NCBI GenBank assembly: GCA_030789695.1
Contig: CM061138.1
Span: forward strand, 11,976,214-12,040,213
From: Scilla litardierei
Taxonomy: Eukaryota > Streptophyta > Magnoliopsida > Asparagales > Asparagaceae
DNA: 64,000 nucleotides
Reading direction: 5' to 3'
Shown one piece after another: positions 34,483 to 46,800 of this stretch. The first letter of the stretch is position 1; each line of letters begins with the position of its first letter. The notes below the pieces were generated by a model. It searched no databases. It was not told the DNA's origin and worked only from the letters and a program-made list of their open reading frames with translations. Both the position numbers and the translations under genes were made by a program.

Positions 34483-37169
34483 TGTTACACCAATTATTGT
34501 AAGGGACCCTGCGGGGCTACACACATTAAAGGGGGGTGAATAGTGTAATAGCAAGCAAAGTGCTTAATTAAAAGTTACTAAAATTAAAGCACAATAAGCA
34601 GCGGAAAATAAATAGAGTGCTCAACAACAACAATCGCAAACACAAGGATTTTACACTGGTTCCCCAAAAATTGGGTACGTCCAGCCACACCAGAATTCAC
34701 TATAATTCCCACACAGAGAAGTGAATACAATATCACACAGAGATACCTCACAAAAAGGATTTGGATTCTCACATAGAGAAATCCTTACTCTCACACAGAG
34801 AGACCTCACACAGAGGATTTGTTCTTTTACACAGAAAGAACCAAACTCTGACAAAGAGAGTAACTAATTCCCACAAAGAGAATTAGGGTTTCGAACATAA
34901 AACAAAACGAAACAACACTTACCTATGCCTTGATATGATCTTACCAATACGATGAAGAAGGCATGCAAGTGAATGACTAGTGCTTGAGATTAGCTTTGAT
35001 TGCACTTGATGATCTTTCTCTCTTCTAGGAATGAATCCTAACACTTCTCACTTGAGTGTATGAAATGAAGAGAACAAAAGATGTTCTCCAAGAAGAGGAA
35101 TGAGACTGAAATCCCTTAGAGAAATTCCCTAGAGCTTAGATGCTATAGCATAAGTAGGAAGCTCTAATTAGGGAATGGGGGAGGAGTGGCTTAGAGAAGA
35201 GATTAAATGATCTTCTATGATTTCCTAACACTTTCAAGAGTTCTAAATGAACTAAGCCAACTCCTATATATAGGAAGCCAAGAAGAGCCCATAAAACCAG
35301 CCAAAAACCCAAAGGGAAGAAATCTGCAATGGCAAGATTTTGGCAGTTTACAGCACAGACAGTCGACTGATGAACAAATGACAGTCGACTGTTCAACGGC
35401 TAGAAAAATCCCAACGGCTATAATTCGAGGCAGGACACTCGACTGTAGAAGACTGCACATGCGACTGAATAACAGACAATCGACTGTATATCATTTATCA
35501 GGCGACTGCTGCAGGGATGGAAGAAAACAGATAGAGATGCATTTTTCGCACTTACGCCTTTTAGACGACTGATGGCCATTTCACAGGCGACTGTAAAGAC
35601 TTCATCAGGCGACTGTCTTACAAATTGGGATGAAGCCCAGAAAATGCAAGAAGCGCACAGTCGACAGTTGACCAATTCACAGTCGACTGTAGAAACACAG
35701 GCGACTGTAAATTGAACATCAGTCGACTGATGCGAAGAAGAGTCAATAAAAATGTTGACTTGAGCTATGCACCACAGTCGACTGTAGAAGGCTCGACAGA
35801 CGACTGCAATCACCCGCTCGACTGTAAAACCTTCATCAGGCGACTGTTGGAGAGCGAGAGACTCCAATTAAGTATTTGGGCTAGATAAACCTATTGGGTT
35901 GGATTCTATGATAATCCTAAGGCTCACTAAGATGGTGATATGCATATGCATGCGAGTAAGACCATCTATCAAGGCATTATAATAATCCTAAACTCAAAAA
36001 GAGAAATGCAAGTAATTGAAATTATATGGATTACAAATTGCATCTCTTAGAGTCCAAGTCTATGATAATCCTAAGGCTCACTAAGATGGTGAAATGCATA
36101 TGCACGAGAGTAAGACCATCTATCAAGACATTATAATAATCCTAAACTCAAAAAGAGAAATGCAAGTAATTGAAATTACATGGATTACAAATTGCATCTC
36201 CTAGAGTCCAAGTCTTCAAGCTCATGATACCTTGATTCTCCCCATCATCTCCAAGCTTTGGTACTCCTTGATGAGCTTCCTTCATCAAGCTCCAAGCTTT
36301 GGCAATGCTCCTCTAGATGTCTCTCCATCATCATGCTCCAAGCGTTGGCTTCATTAGATGATCTTCATGACTTCATCCAAGTTTGAGCATACCATCACTC
36401 TTGAAGGTCTTTAAGATATCCCTTGTAATATCCTCCAAGCATTATATTTTGTATCATCAACATATAATCATTAAGCTAAACTGAGACTAAAACATAAGAT
36501 TGATTAGCACATTAACATAATGTATTGATCATCATCAAAACAACGTTAGTCTTGAACCCAAGAACTAACAATTATGGCCTAACTTCGTCCAGTAATTATG
36601 GCCATCAATCCAGTGATTATGACAAGCCTTCATGGCATTTATTCCTTCATCAAATGCTGGCACTTATTGGGGTCAATACTTCCTAATCAGAGCATCCTCG
36701 TCAATGTGGACAATAACGTCTCATCATTGCCCCGAACATGACACCGGTATGTCTCGCCTATATGAAGGCCTAGAGGCAGCAGGCGACAGGGAAGGATCGG
36801 GAAAATCCAACATTGAGGTAGTATAACAATCAATACATATTCTACCAAATTCGATATCCTCTTACATAGCTCGGTAGGAGGACTAGTGAACGGACTGGGT
36901 CAGACCTAGCCCAACCGAGCCCTTTCGAGTTAGCCACTGGCTTAATCATAGGAGTGGATTTTGTCAGGCCCCAGACCCGACCCTCCCCCCGACAAGCTTC
37001 ATGTGTTGCAGATATCTGAGGAGATTGCTCGGTTCTGGCATCCATGACACATGTCAGAGCCACGTCAATCGAGGGTTGGTTCGCTCAACCGCCTATCGAC
37101 TGCACACCCAGACTATTCCAATCGAAGGTCAGCTCTACAACACTTGATGTGCGGATTTATTCCGTAACA
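34483..37169 (+). repeat. Tat-like gypsy LTR, interrupted by a solo LTR
   Basis: The LTR begins TGTTACACCAATTAT, is split after 15 bp by the insertion 34498-36570, resumes at 36571 and ends CCGTAACA at 37169. It has a polypurine tract on its left and a primer-site-like motif on its right, so it served as 3' LTR for one unit and 5' LTR for the next. Confidence 0.7.
34498..36570. mobile_element. nested solo LTR (copia-type), 2073 bp
   Basis: TGTAAGGGACCC..AGAACTAACA is flanked by a perfect 5-bp target duplication ATTAT (34493-34497 and 36571-36575). No primer site, gag or pol lies inside, so it is a solo LTR left by LTR-LTR recombination. The opening GGGGGGTGAATAG resembles long copia LTRs. 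It carries about sixteen GTCGACTG or GGCGACTG motifs (35350-35850) and a 154-bp tandem duplication (35905-36058, 36059-36213). Orientation is uncertain. Confidence 0.82.
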
Positions 37170-37170
37170 T

Positions 37171-37343
37171 TTGGCACCGTGCACACCGTCTGTAGAAACA
37201 AGTCAACATCCACACACCCACGTCATCAACCACATCGACAATAACTCACCTCATTAATCGAAGGCATGGAGGACCAACATCAAGCCTCTGAATTGAAGGG
37301 TTATTTAAGAAGAAAAAAGAAATAATAATAATAATAATAATAA
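37171..37343 (+). other. Tat-like primer-site region and internal stub, with (AAT)n
   Basis: TTGGCACCGT at 37171 followed by CACCGTCTGTAGAAAC resembles the TTGGCGCCGTCTGTGG motif that follows the 5' LTR of Tat/Ogre-lineage gypsy elements, with a small internal insertion. About 130 bases of internal sequence follow before an (AAT)n tract at 37321-37343 and the end of recognisable element. The stretch from there to 37814 shows no gene and would include the 3' UTR of the neighbouring minus-strand gene. Confidence 0.6.
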
Positions 37344-37814
37344 AGATAAGTGGGCATACTTGTTATCCTTCAATCTTTTATCTGGGAGTAACATTTTCTC
37401 CATGTTAATAGAAAGCATGATCCTTGACCATAATCGTGATACTAGTTTTTCACAACCCTATAACTATAAGGAGAAAAACCCAAGTAATTCATCACATATA
37501 CAATAAGTACCAGGTTAGACTCAGGCTTGAGTTACAGACACAGGTTTATCAGTACAAGGTTTCACCAAACAAAATCACAAGGGATCAATACAAGACATTC
37601 AGGCTTGACCACAATTTTTGTCGCCCAATTGAGAAAAAATAATATAAAACCAGAACATACAGCATTAAAAAAAAAGAGGAGAGAAAGGAATGCAACATTT
37701 TGAACCTAGTTCTCCGTTCCTGGGGATGATACAGCAATATACTGATACATCAACAAACAATAGATGCAACGGCAACACCTGTAAATAAAAAGCTCCATGG
37801 CTCGGAAATTTTTA

Positions 37815-40800
37815 TCAAGAACAGCCCAAGCATCTTCTTATGGGACCAATAATTTCCATTATGGGTGATGGTGGCTCTTCAGGCGGCGGCGACTCCTCAT
37901 TCGGTGATTTTTTAGGAAGGTGCTTGAAAAATGCCTTTACAGCTCCCGTCGCCCCATCTTCTGATTCCATGGCCTTAGAAATTTCCACCGCACGTTCCTT
38001 CACCTGTAATTTTGCAAGGGTAAAAAAAGGATTATCGTTCACCTTGCTATATCACCCAGCATACTGCCAAAGTTTTTTCTTCATTAATACGATGGCTAAT
38101 TACCTTTGGATCCAACATAAATTTTATGGCATCAACTAATTTTTGCAGTGAGAACTCATCGATAGGCATTGGAGGAGGTCCTAATCCTCTAGCATGGACT
38201 CTCTCTCCCCAGAAAGGTTGGTCACCAAAGAAAGGTACGATTGCAGTTGGACACTAAGCAAGAAAGATCAACCACAGATTCGGTATGTTGTGTAAATAGG
38301 AAATCTTTCATCAACAAGCGAAAGATTGAAAAGAGAAAAATGAAACAGAGAATAGATACCGCAGCTTTAAGGCCTGCAGCTGTTGTTCCTGCACCACCAT
38401 GATGAACCTGAAACAAATTAGTCATAAAATCAATCAACTAGGTGGTAGGTAGATTATGAGCATGTCTAACCTTTAACCAACATAATTACTATTGGGGAAT
38501 CGCTGAGAAATAGTTGTTCATGTGCACAAGAACTTACTGGTGAAAATATCATTGACCAACAAAAAATTTAAAATTTTCCAAACTCCAGGTATTGCATGAA
38601 TATAAGATAGGACCTATGCTCAGGATGTCAAACATGTCAACGAGATTCCCTGCATAATGTCCTACATTCATGATTTCATTATCTGCTACTTCATAATCTA
38701 ATTAGCTTAAGGATAGTGATAATCTTCCAATCGGATGCCCAACCGGGATACTGCTAGTGAATCTCCAAAACATGGGATATATATATACATAGGCATGCGT
38801 GCATGTTGGGGAGGGTTTTTTTTCGTGCCGGGAGAAGGGGGGGTTCAGATACCATATGAGTTAACGGTCATATAGTGGGAAAAGGCTCACTCCACATCTT
38901 TTCGAACGATCGGCGTCACACATCTAGATCTACACATTCTAATGCATAGATAAACCAAAAATCTTGTGGTTTTCATGTTTATTTGTTGAATTTAACGATT
39001 TTACAGCAATAAAGAATGTTCATAGAAAAAAATTGTGGATAATGTATGTTTTGGCCACCATATGAGAGTTTATTCATATGAAATATGATACCAATTATTC
39101 TTGTGTATGTGTGCACGCACGCACAAGCGTGTGCATACGTATTGCCTCTTTATGCAGCATGCATTCTACTTCATCTTAAAAAAAGATCACAAGTGGACTA
39201 TTTGACCTAATAGCCCACCAATGGAGATCTAGATGAGAAATATTCAAAATTTTAGTTACAGTAGCCGCGTCATTAGTTTGAAATTTTTTAGATTAGATAC
39301 ATTGGTAAATTAATTATTTAATTGGTTTTGATTTTGTTAGGGAAAACGGATTTAATCATTTGGAGGGTGCAATAGAAATCACAACAAAAAATGGAAAGCA
39401 AAAAACACACACAATTAACTAGGAAGTTTGGTACCGTTATATCTGATTGGACAAGTTCAAAATGACTAGTAAAATGTTTATTAACCCTAAGAAGTTAAGA
39501 CACAATGGCGCTCTTTCAACTAATATGACACATTCCAAAACTAACAGATTATTTACTTCAGGTGCCTACCACAAAAGATAACCTAAACAACAATGTGGAG
39601 AGTGAGTGGAGTAGTTATATGATAGAATTTTTATGGTTTTTTGAAGATAAAAATAGGATTTTAGGGTTTTTCAAGGGGTTGGATGGATAAAGATGAGATT
39701 TTGGTAGAAATGTGAGGGTTTTAGAGGAAAGATGGTATTTTTAGGACTAGAAAGAGAAGAATTTGGGGAAAGTGACTGTTTTTATTGATAATAACTGAAA
39801 GGGTAAATGACATTAAAATACACTAACGTTTGGGCCATTTTCACTTATATACACTAACGTTCATTTTCGTAAACTTTGATACCCAAATCTAAATTTGATG
39901 TAGCATTGGAGGAGGAAACATTGTCTGAAGAGGAGGCTGAAAACACTGTGCATCCCAGACATAGGAAGACTGATGGAGTGCATGTATTTGGAGGCCTCTT
40001 CAGACGATATTTCCTCCTCCAATCCAACATCAAATTTAGATTTGGGTATCAAAGTTTACCAAAATGAACGTTAGGGTATATAAATGAAAATGGCCCAAAC
40101 ATTAGGGTATTTTAATGTCATTTACCCTAACTAAAAATAAAGGGGATACAAGATGGTTGACAACAATTCTAGATGTGGACCGCTCTCCCAAGCCGTCGAT
40201 TCGAGAGGGGGCCGCGCAGTCCAATAAAAGATGGATAATCTCACCTCAAAAAAGTTTTCTTTACAATAATCAAGCATAAAGAAATCCCTCCCAACCCATG
40301 GCCTATAAATACTAATCAGAAAAACACATTTTTGCGGAAACCCCAAAAGGACCAAAAATTCCCAAAACGTCCATAAAATCCGAAAATCCCCAAAATACCC
40401 TTGATGTCCCAAAACACCCCTAATGGGCCAAAAGTGCAGATTTATCATTACTCCGTCCCCAAAAATCTACATTGTCCTCAATGTGGTGCATAAAGTGCGT
40501 ATGCCATCCACGCCAAGTGGGTCGCATGCCGCCTCCTGGGTCAAAAGAAAAGGATAGGTCTCTGCCGCCATCTTTGTTGCTCTCAGAAGGACCATATCAT
40601 TGTGTGCTTCCTTTGCCATCATAGGGCCAGCCAAGTTCCTCATCATCCCCCATGAATTTTGAATGGAAGCCACGGTAGTCATCAAGCTCTTCGAAAAGTT
40701 CTTCGTTGCCATAATATGATCTCTGGAACTCGGGAGGTCGTCCATGTGCAAACCATGTGCTTTGGGGCGCCGCAAAAGTGTCTTCGCATCATGACGGGCT

Positions 40801-43800
40801 CCGAGCATCGTCAATCCATGACGGCCCCGAAAAACATCGTCAGGACATGGCGGGCCACGAAAGACAACGAACAGATGCTGGCAGGCCCACGAAACTACGG
40901 GGCATGCATGCCTTGGTAGGCATGCAGGGCTGCAGGCCTGCAGGGCTGCAGCAGGCCTGCAGGGCTGCAGCAGGCCTGCAGGCAGCCTGCATGGCCTGCA
41001 AGCAGCCTGCAGGTCCCCTGTGTCCCTGCAGGAGGGCCTGCTGGCAGCCTGTGGGCCCCTTACGGGCCTTTAGGCGGGCCTGTAGGCAAGGCGGCCCTAC
41101 AGCAAAACGTGGGGCCCCAGGTGTAGGTGGCTAGGGTCCCTGCCCCTCATGGTGTCCTTCTCAACTTCTTCGAAATCATTCTTCGCGTTGAAAAGGGATT
41201 CTTCCCTGGATTCTTCGTTATTCGCCTCTTCACCAAATTCGTCGCCTTTCACCGAACATTAGAGTTTCCTCCTTCCTTGTGTTGCATAGCCGTCACAAGC
41301 GCTGAAATTTGTTGTGGGATTTGTGCTAGGGCACGCTCCACGCATCAAATTTTTGTTCCTTCATTGCCCTATTTTTGTCCACCATGATTTTCCTCGAGTC
41401 TTTGAACTCGCCATCAAACGTTTCCTCCAAATCATCGATCTTGTCTTTGGATCCACCGCCACCAAAGAACATGAAAGCTCTGATACCACATGATAAAAAT
41501 TTAGGTGTTTTCTAGGTTTGGGTGGGATAAAGATGGGATTTTTGTAGAAAGTTGAGATTTTTAGAGGAAAGATGGGATTTTAGGGCTAGAAAGAGAAGAA
41601 TTTGAGAGAAAGTGGCTGTTTTTATTGATAATAGCTAAAAATAAAGCGGATACAAGATGGTTGATCACAATTTTAGAAGTGGCCGCTATCCCAAGCCGCC
41701 AATTCGAGAGAGGACCGCGCTCTCCAATGAAAGAGGGATACTTTCACCTCAAAGAAGTTTTCTTCATAATAATCAAGTATAAAGAAATCCTTCCCAACCC
41801 ATGACCTATAAATACTAATCAGAAAAATAAAATTTTACAGAAAGATCCAAAAGACTGAAAATTCCCAAAAAACTTCCCTAAATCCTAAAATTTCCAAAAC
41901 GCCACGAATGTCCCAAAATGCCCCTAATAGGCCAAAAGTGCAGATCAATAATTATACCAGAATGTCAGCATCCAAATAATACAATCATGCTGATTCATGC
42001 CGTGTGCCAAACTTCTTTGTTTCAATATTAGAAAACCCAAATGATCATTATCAAAAGTTACTAAACAATTTAAAAGTGAGCCAATGTACCAACAAAAATC
42101 AAGTTGGAAGGGATTTAGATACATATAAAATAGAAAAGGGTAAAAAGGGTAACATTGACCATGTCAATACCGCCCAAATAATTGATGTAGAAACATCAAC
42201 CAATGTCCCTGTCGATGATATGGGTATGGAATCAAAAAAGGGCAAAAGCCCTCTCTACATCTTTTCAGACAATCAACATCATGCATCATGATCTACACGT
42301 CCGAAAATGTAGAGACACCAAAAATCTTTAGGTTACCATGTTTTTTCCATAAATTGAGTCATTTGAAAATTTAATGATTTTAAATGTTGTTCGAAAAAGA
42401 TGTGTTTCTATCGTTTTACAAAAAATTTACCATAGAAATATGATATTATTCTTGTGTGTGTGCACGCACGCATGCATACGTACGTGGTCTCTATGCGCGT
42501 GCGCACATGACGTGCATGTTGCCTCGGTGCACACATGCACACACATGTACGTGCAGGTGTCTCTATGCAACATGCATTCCACCTCATGTAAGAAAAATAT
42601 TGCAATTGGACTATTCGATTGAATAGCCCACCAAAGGAGAACTAGATAAGGATGAATATTTAACTTTTTTATTAAATTAGTTGTCATTAACTTGAAAATT
42701 TCAGGTTGGATACCTTGGTACATCTATTTTGATTTTTTAGGGAGAAAATCTAATCTGATCCCAGCCTAAGATCATTTGGAGGGCACAATACAAATCTCCC
42801 CAAAAAAGAAAAAACTTACACACCACATTTAATTGGTAGCTTTGCTACCCCTTACATCTGAATGGACAAGTTCAAAAGGGCTAATAGCACGTTTATTAAC
42901 CCTATGTGGGTTAAGACACACTGTTGTTTTTCCAACTAATACGACTCACATTCCAAAACTAATAGATCGTTTAAATCAAGTGCCAAAATTTTCAATCTCT
43001 ACAAAGAATGATAACCTAAGTGGCAAAGAACAATAAGTGGAGTGGTTATACCAGAAAAATCTACGGGTCCAATGTCCGCATCAAACTGATACAATTATAC
43101 CAATATATCTTCTTCTTTGTTTCAATCTAAGAAAAACAAAATGATTATGATAAAAGGTTACTAAGCAGTTCAAATGAGGAGTCAATTTACAAACAAAATG
43201 CAGGCTGAAAGGTAATTTAAGCACATACAAAATACAGGATGAAGATAAAACCGAGGTGGCATTAAGTGTGTCAACACTCCAACAATGGATGTAGAACCAT
43301 CAATCAATATCGCTGCCTATGATATTGATATGGAATCAAAAAAAATGAAAATATACCCAGATTCTAATCAAATGATCAAATGTGCCTGAGTCAACTACCC
43401 AGGTTGCAGGAGCAAATAGAGAATTATTGCTTGACTTTGCTAGTGTGGCTGCAGAATAAAAGGTCTGCATCTGTACACCACGAAATCTCTGAAATAATTG
43501 GTATTGGCTCCACTTGTCTACCGTCATCTCCACTTCTAGATGCACATTAATACTCCCAAAACACTGCTACATGTGTGAATATGCATCTACCTCCTGCACA
43601 ACCTTCACTACCGATGCGGCTTCCGTCACGACCGCGGGGCGGCCACCAAGAGCATGCGTACATCCTCTAGTACCACACATAATCACTCTGCAGTTTACCC
43701 CAACAACCATAACAATAAATAAGATTCTCCTAAAACAACTACTAGACAGCCAAGGCCTCACTCCGAATCCAACACACATTCAACTCCTTGAGCTCTACCA

Positions 43801-46800
43801 TGATGATCCCTTGAGATCCAACAAACTCATCCGAACAAAGACGATCCTCCCTCAAGACCCAACAACACATCAGAATGGCGACAATCCTCCCCGGAAGATC
43901 CAACACACAAACAGATACAATACCAATGCAAAAGAAGGCAATTTCTTGATATCGAGAGTAAGTACTCTAACCGCTCGACTTAAAAGGGCATAAATGCTCC
44001 AAAATCCAAACTATGATCCTCCCTAAGGATCCAACAAGCACATCCCCACAACTACAAACTTGCAATCCTCCCCCAGGATCCAACAAGCACATCCACACCC
44101 CTACAAACTATGATCCTCCATCAAGCCCCAATAAACACTTCAACTCTCCTTCAGAATTTTCCAATGACACATCTAAACAACTACGATCCTGATTTGGAAT
44201 CCAACAAACATATCGCTAATCAATGCATAACTCCAAGAGAACCTATCAAAACTACAGATTTTTTCACTGCAGTGTTATTTCACAGTGGACACAGATCAAA
44301 AACAGAGAAGACATCATAAAAGCTCTAGAGGAAGAAGATTTGAAGCAAATCTAAAGGTGACGATATCATTGGTATTGGCTACTGGTGGTGGTGTTGGGCT
44401 CGTGTCACAGTCAAATTTGGGCCATGACAGCTGAGTCCAATTTGAAGTCAAAGTCAAAGTTAGGATATGAGATAGTCACCATTCGATACTGGATATGAGT
44501 TCCGTAGAAGGATCTGATGGCGGTGATGGATCTGCATTGTTGCTGGGGTGAAGCATATCTGCAACATCGTTGGATAAGAGCTGAGTTGACAGAGCTGGTC
44601 TCGTTCAGGTTCTGATATCACCTTTCGCATCCTTCAACAATTTACACTGAACTCCTTAAGTATATGTATTCTCACATTCCCCAAATAATCCAAATGCTAA
44701 ACGGGAGCACTTTCAGGAACCTACTTGTTGCTCATAGAATCGTTTGCACACATTAATGGAATAAATTCAAAAATTGAATTGATTTAGAATCAAAATTGTC
44801 TCCTTAAGTATTTCTTCTCTATCACTTTCCAATGTTTTTGATAAATCCACGAATTTCTCGGTAGAGATCATATTCTATGCACAGGTCTCCGTTTCACAGA
44901 ATGTTGATTCTCTATAGAGTCTCTCCATGATTTAAATTTTTTGATGAAGTACACAATGCTTTAGTTAAACGTTTACAAATTGGATACCTACATTCCCTAA
45001 ATCATATTTAAGGGAAAATTACAAGAAACCTCAATCACCTTTGCCCAATTTTCACTTAACTCCATAAAAAAGAATAAGTATTCTCCTAATCTATGCATAA
45101 TAGAGCTTACATGTTAGCATAGCTAATCACCATTTAAAAAAATTTAAGGATTTGAAAGTCAATTGACCAAAATACACTTATCTCCACCTTCCTTTCTCTT
45201 ACTTTCTTTAAATCCATCAGTAACAGCAAGCTCAAACCAAAAAGAGTAATCGAAAAATAGATGAAAAAACATCTTTCCAATTCCCTATCTTAGAACCATC
45301 AGCCACAACACTACTAATAATAATAATAATAAATGAAAAGAATGTATCGTCGTCCTCTCTTTCTTTGAACCCATTACTAGCAACAGCCCAAAAAAGAAGA
45401 AAGAAAAAGAAGAAAATTAACATCACTCTTTCCCTCTTTGAACCCACAATAACAAATATAAATAAATAAATAAATATAAAAGGAAAACCATCCATGTCAT
45501 CCCCCTTCCGTCATCCTCCACTGTCCACATCCTCATCCTCCTCGCTTTCAATTCCCACCGAGTTAATTGATCTCATGCAATTTTTATCACAACAAAGCAA
45601 CCCAACTGAAGATCAGTAAAAAGAAGAATATGCAGCCACATAGTTGCTTGAAGTTGGTGTTTTTAAGGAGAAGTCGGCTTTTGATGTTAAAGGTTGAATA
45701 TGAAAGAACTTCCATTTTCTTGGCGGCTAATAGCGAAAAAAAGCTCTCCTTTAAGTAGAAATGCACTCCTCCTTTCTTTTTGGTAAAGACATGATACGAT
45801 CTAGGTGGATTTCAGAGAAAGGGAAAGATTTTTATGGTGAAAAAATGTAAAAGGTGGAATTTTTAATAGTAGATTGCAAAAAGAAAGATACAAGAGTTGG
45901 CCTCTTAAGGAGAGAAGACCGCTCTCCTAGCTTTCTGTCGAGACGAAACCTAAGTCTCCAATAAGCTAAGCTAACTAGGAATTACTTTCTCTTCACAATC
46001 CATGCCTAGCCTCCTAGCCTTACATTCTCTTAAATAAGAAAAATATCCCTACATTCGTGCCTCGATTTATCGTCTCATTTGTCACCTTACTTTATTTGTC
46101 GCCTTAATTTGTGCCGTAATTTGTGCGCCTCTATTTGTGTCTCCATTTGTGCGCCTCATTTGTCGCCTTACTTTATTTGTCGCCTTGATTTGTGCGCCTC
46201 AATTTGTGCCAACATTTGTGCGCCCCCTCTGTCGATGATAGGTTATGACCATATCATTACTCCACCCCCGAAAATCACCTTGTCCTCAAGTTGGTACATG
46301 AAGTCTGCGACGGTAACTGCTCCACGTGGAGATGTCCCTTTCCCCCGGAATCAAATGGCCACCTATGAGCTCCATCTTTCTCGAAACGTTGCTGCAGGAG
46401 TGGGAGAGTGTCAGTGGCTGAGCCTTCTACGTCTGGGTTCTTTCCGTTCTGAATTTGGACTCCAAACGGGCCCGAAATCGTCAAAATACGGAACCCGCAC
46501 GGGAAATTCCTCGAAATTAGCCAAAAAAATCCGAAAAAGGGTGAAGCAGTACTGATTCGTGGCTGAGCCGGCTCGAGCCGACGGCTCGGCTGAGCTAGCT
46601 CATTTCTTTGGTGCGGCTGCAGAGACGGCTGGATCGAGCCTCCCCTGTAGCGACAATGGCTCGTCGTCGCCGCCGCCGTCGTTTTTCGGTAATTTCGTCG
46701 GTGGTTACCGGCGAAACTAGGCCCATCTGCATCATCGTAGCATGGCGCAGCTAATGGTGGTAGCGGTGGGGCACGATCTCGTCGGAGTTTCCGTCGACGT

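Larger units (their letters stand above)
39620..41951 (-). mobile_element. non-autonomous LTR retrotransposon 1 (chromovirus deletion derivative)
   Basis: The LTRs are 39620-40446 (enlarged by a nested MITE) and 41491-41951. A primer site TGGTATCAGAGC (minus strand, 41488 to 41477) sets the orientation. The target duplication is TTATA (39615-39619, 41952-41956). Only about 1 kb lies between the LTRs, too little for gag-pol. It holds a short reading frame after the primer site (MFFGGGGSKDKIDDLEE) and, next to the 3' LTR, a tail IEDNVDFWGRSN that resembles the last codons of the chromovirus pol at 52571-52933. The purine-rich strand of TTACTCCGTCCCCAAAAATC (40447) is its polypurine tract. Confidence 0.75.
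38878..42237. repeat. tandemly duplicated intron unit 1, split by an LTR element
   Basis: 38878-39619 plus 41952-42237 together match 42238-43340. Shared landmarks include the CTCCACATCTTTTC/CTCTACATCTTTTC opening, the GTGTGCACGCACGCA tract, the AATAGCCCACCAA block, and a closing GATATGGGTATGGAATCAAA. The LTR element 39620-41951 was inserted after the duplication. Confidence 0.75.

Noticed and set aside
43514..44319. Open frames of 159 and 69 codons
   Set aside because: They span degenerate GATCC-type tandem repeats and a retroelement relic; no domain and no splice context.
45232..45495. Hydrophobic frame resembling a membrane protein
   Set aside because: Phe- and Ile-rich because of poly-A and AAT microsatellite sequence; no recognisable protein.
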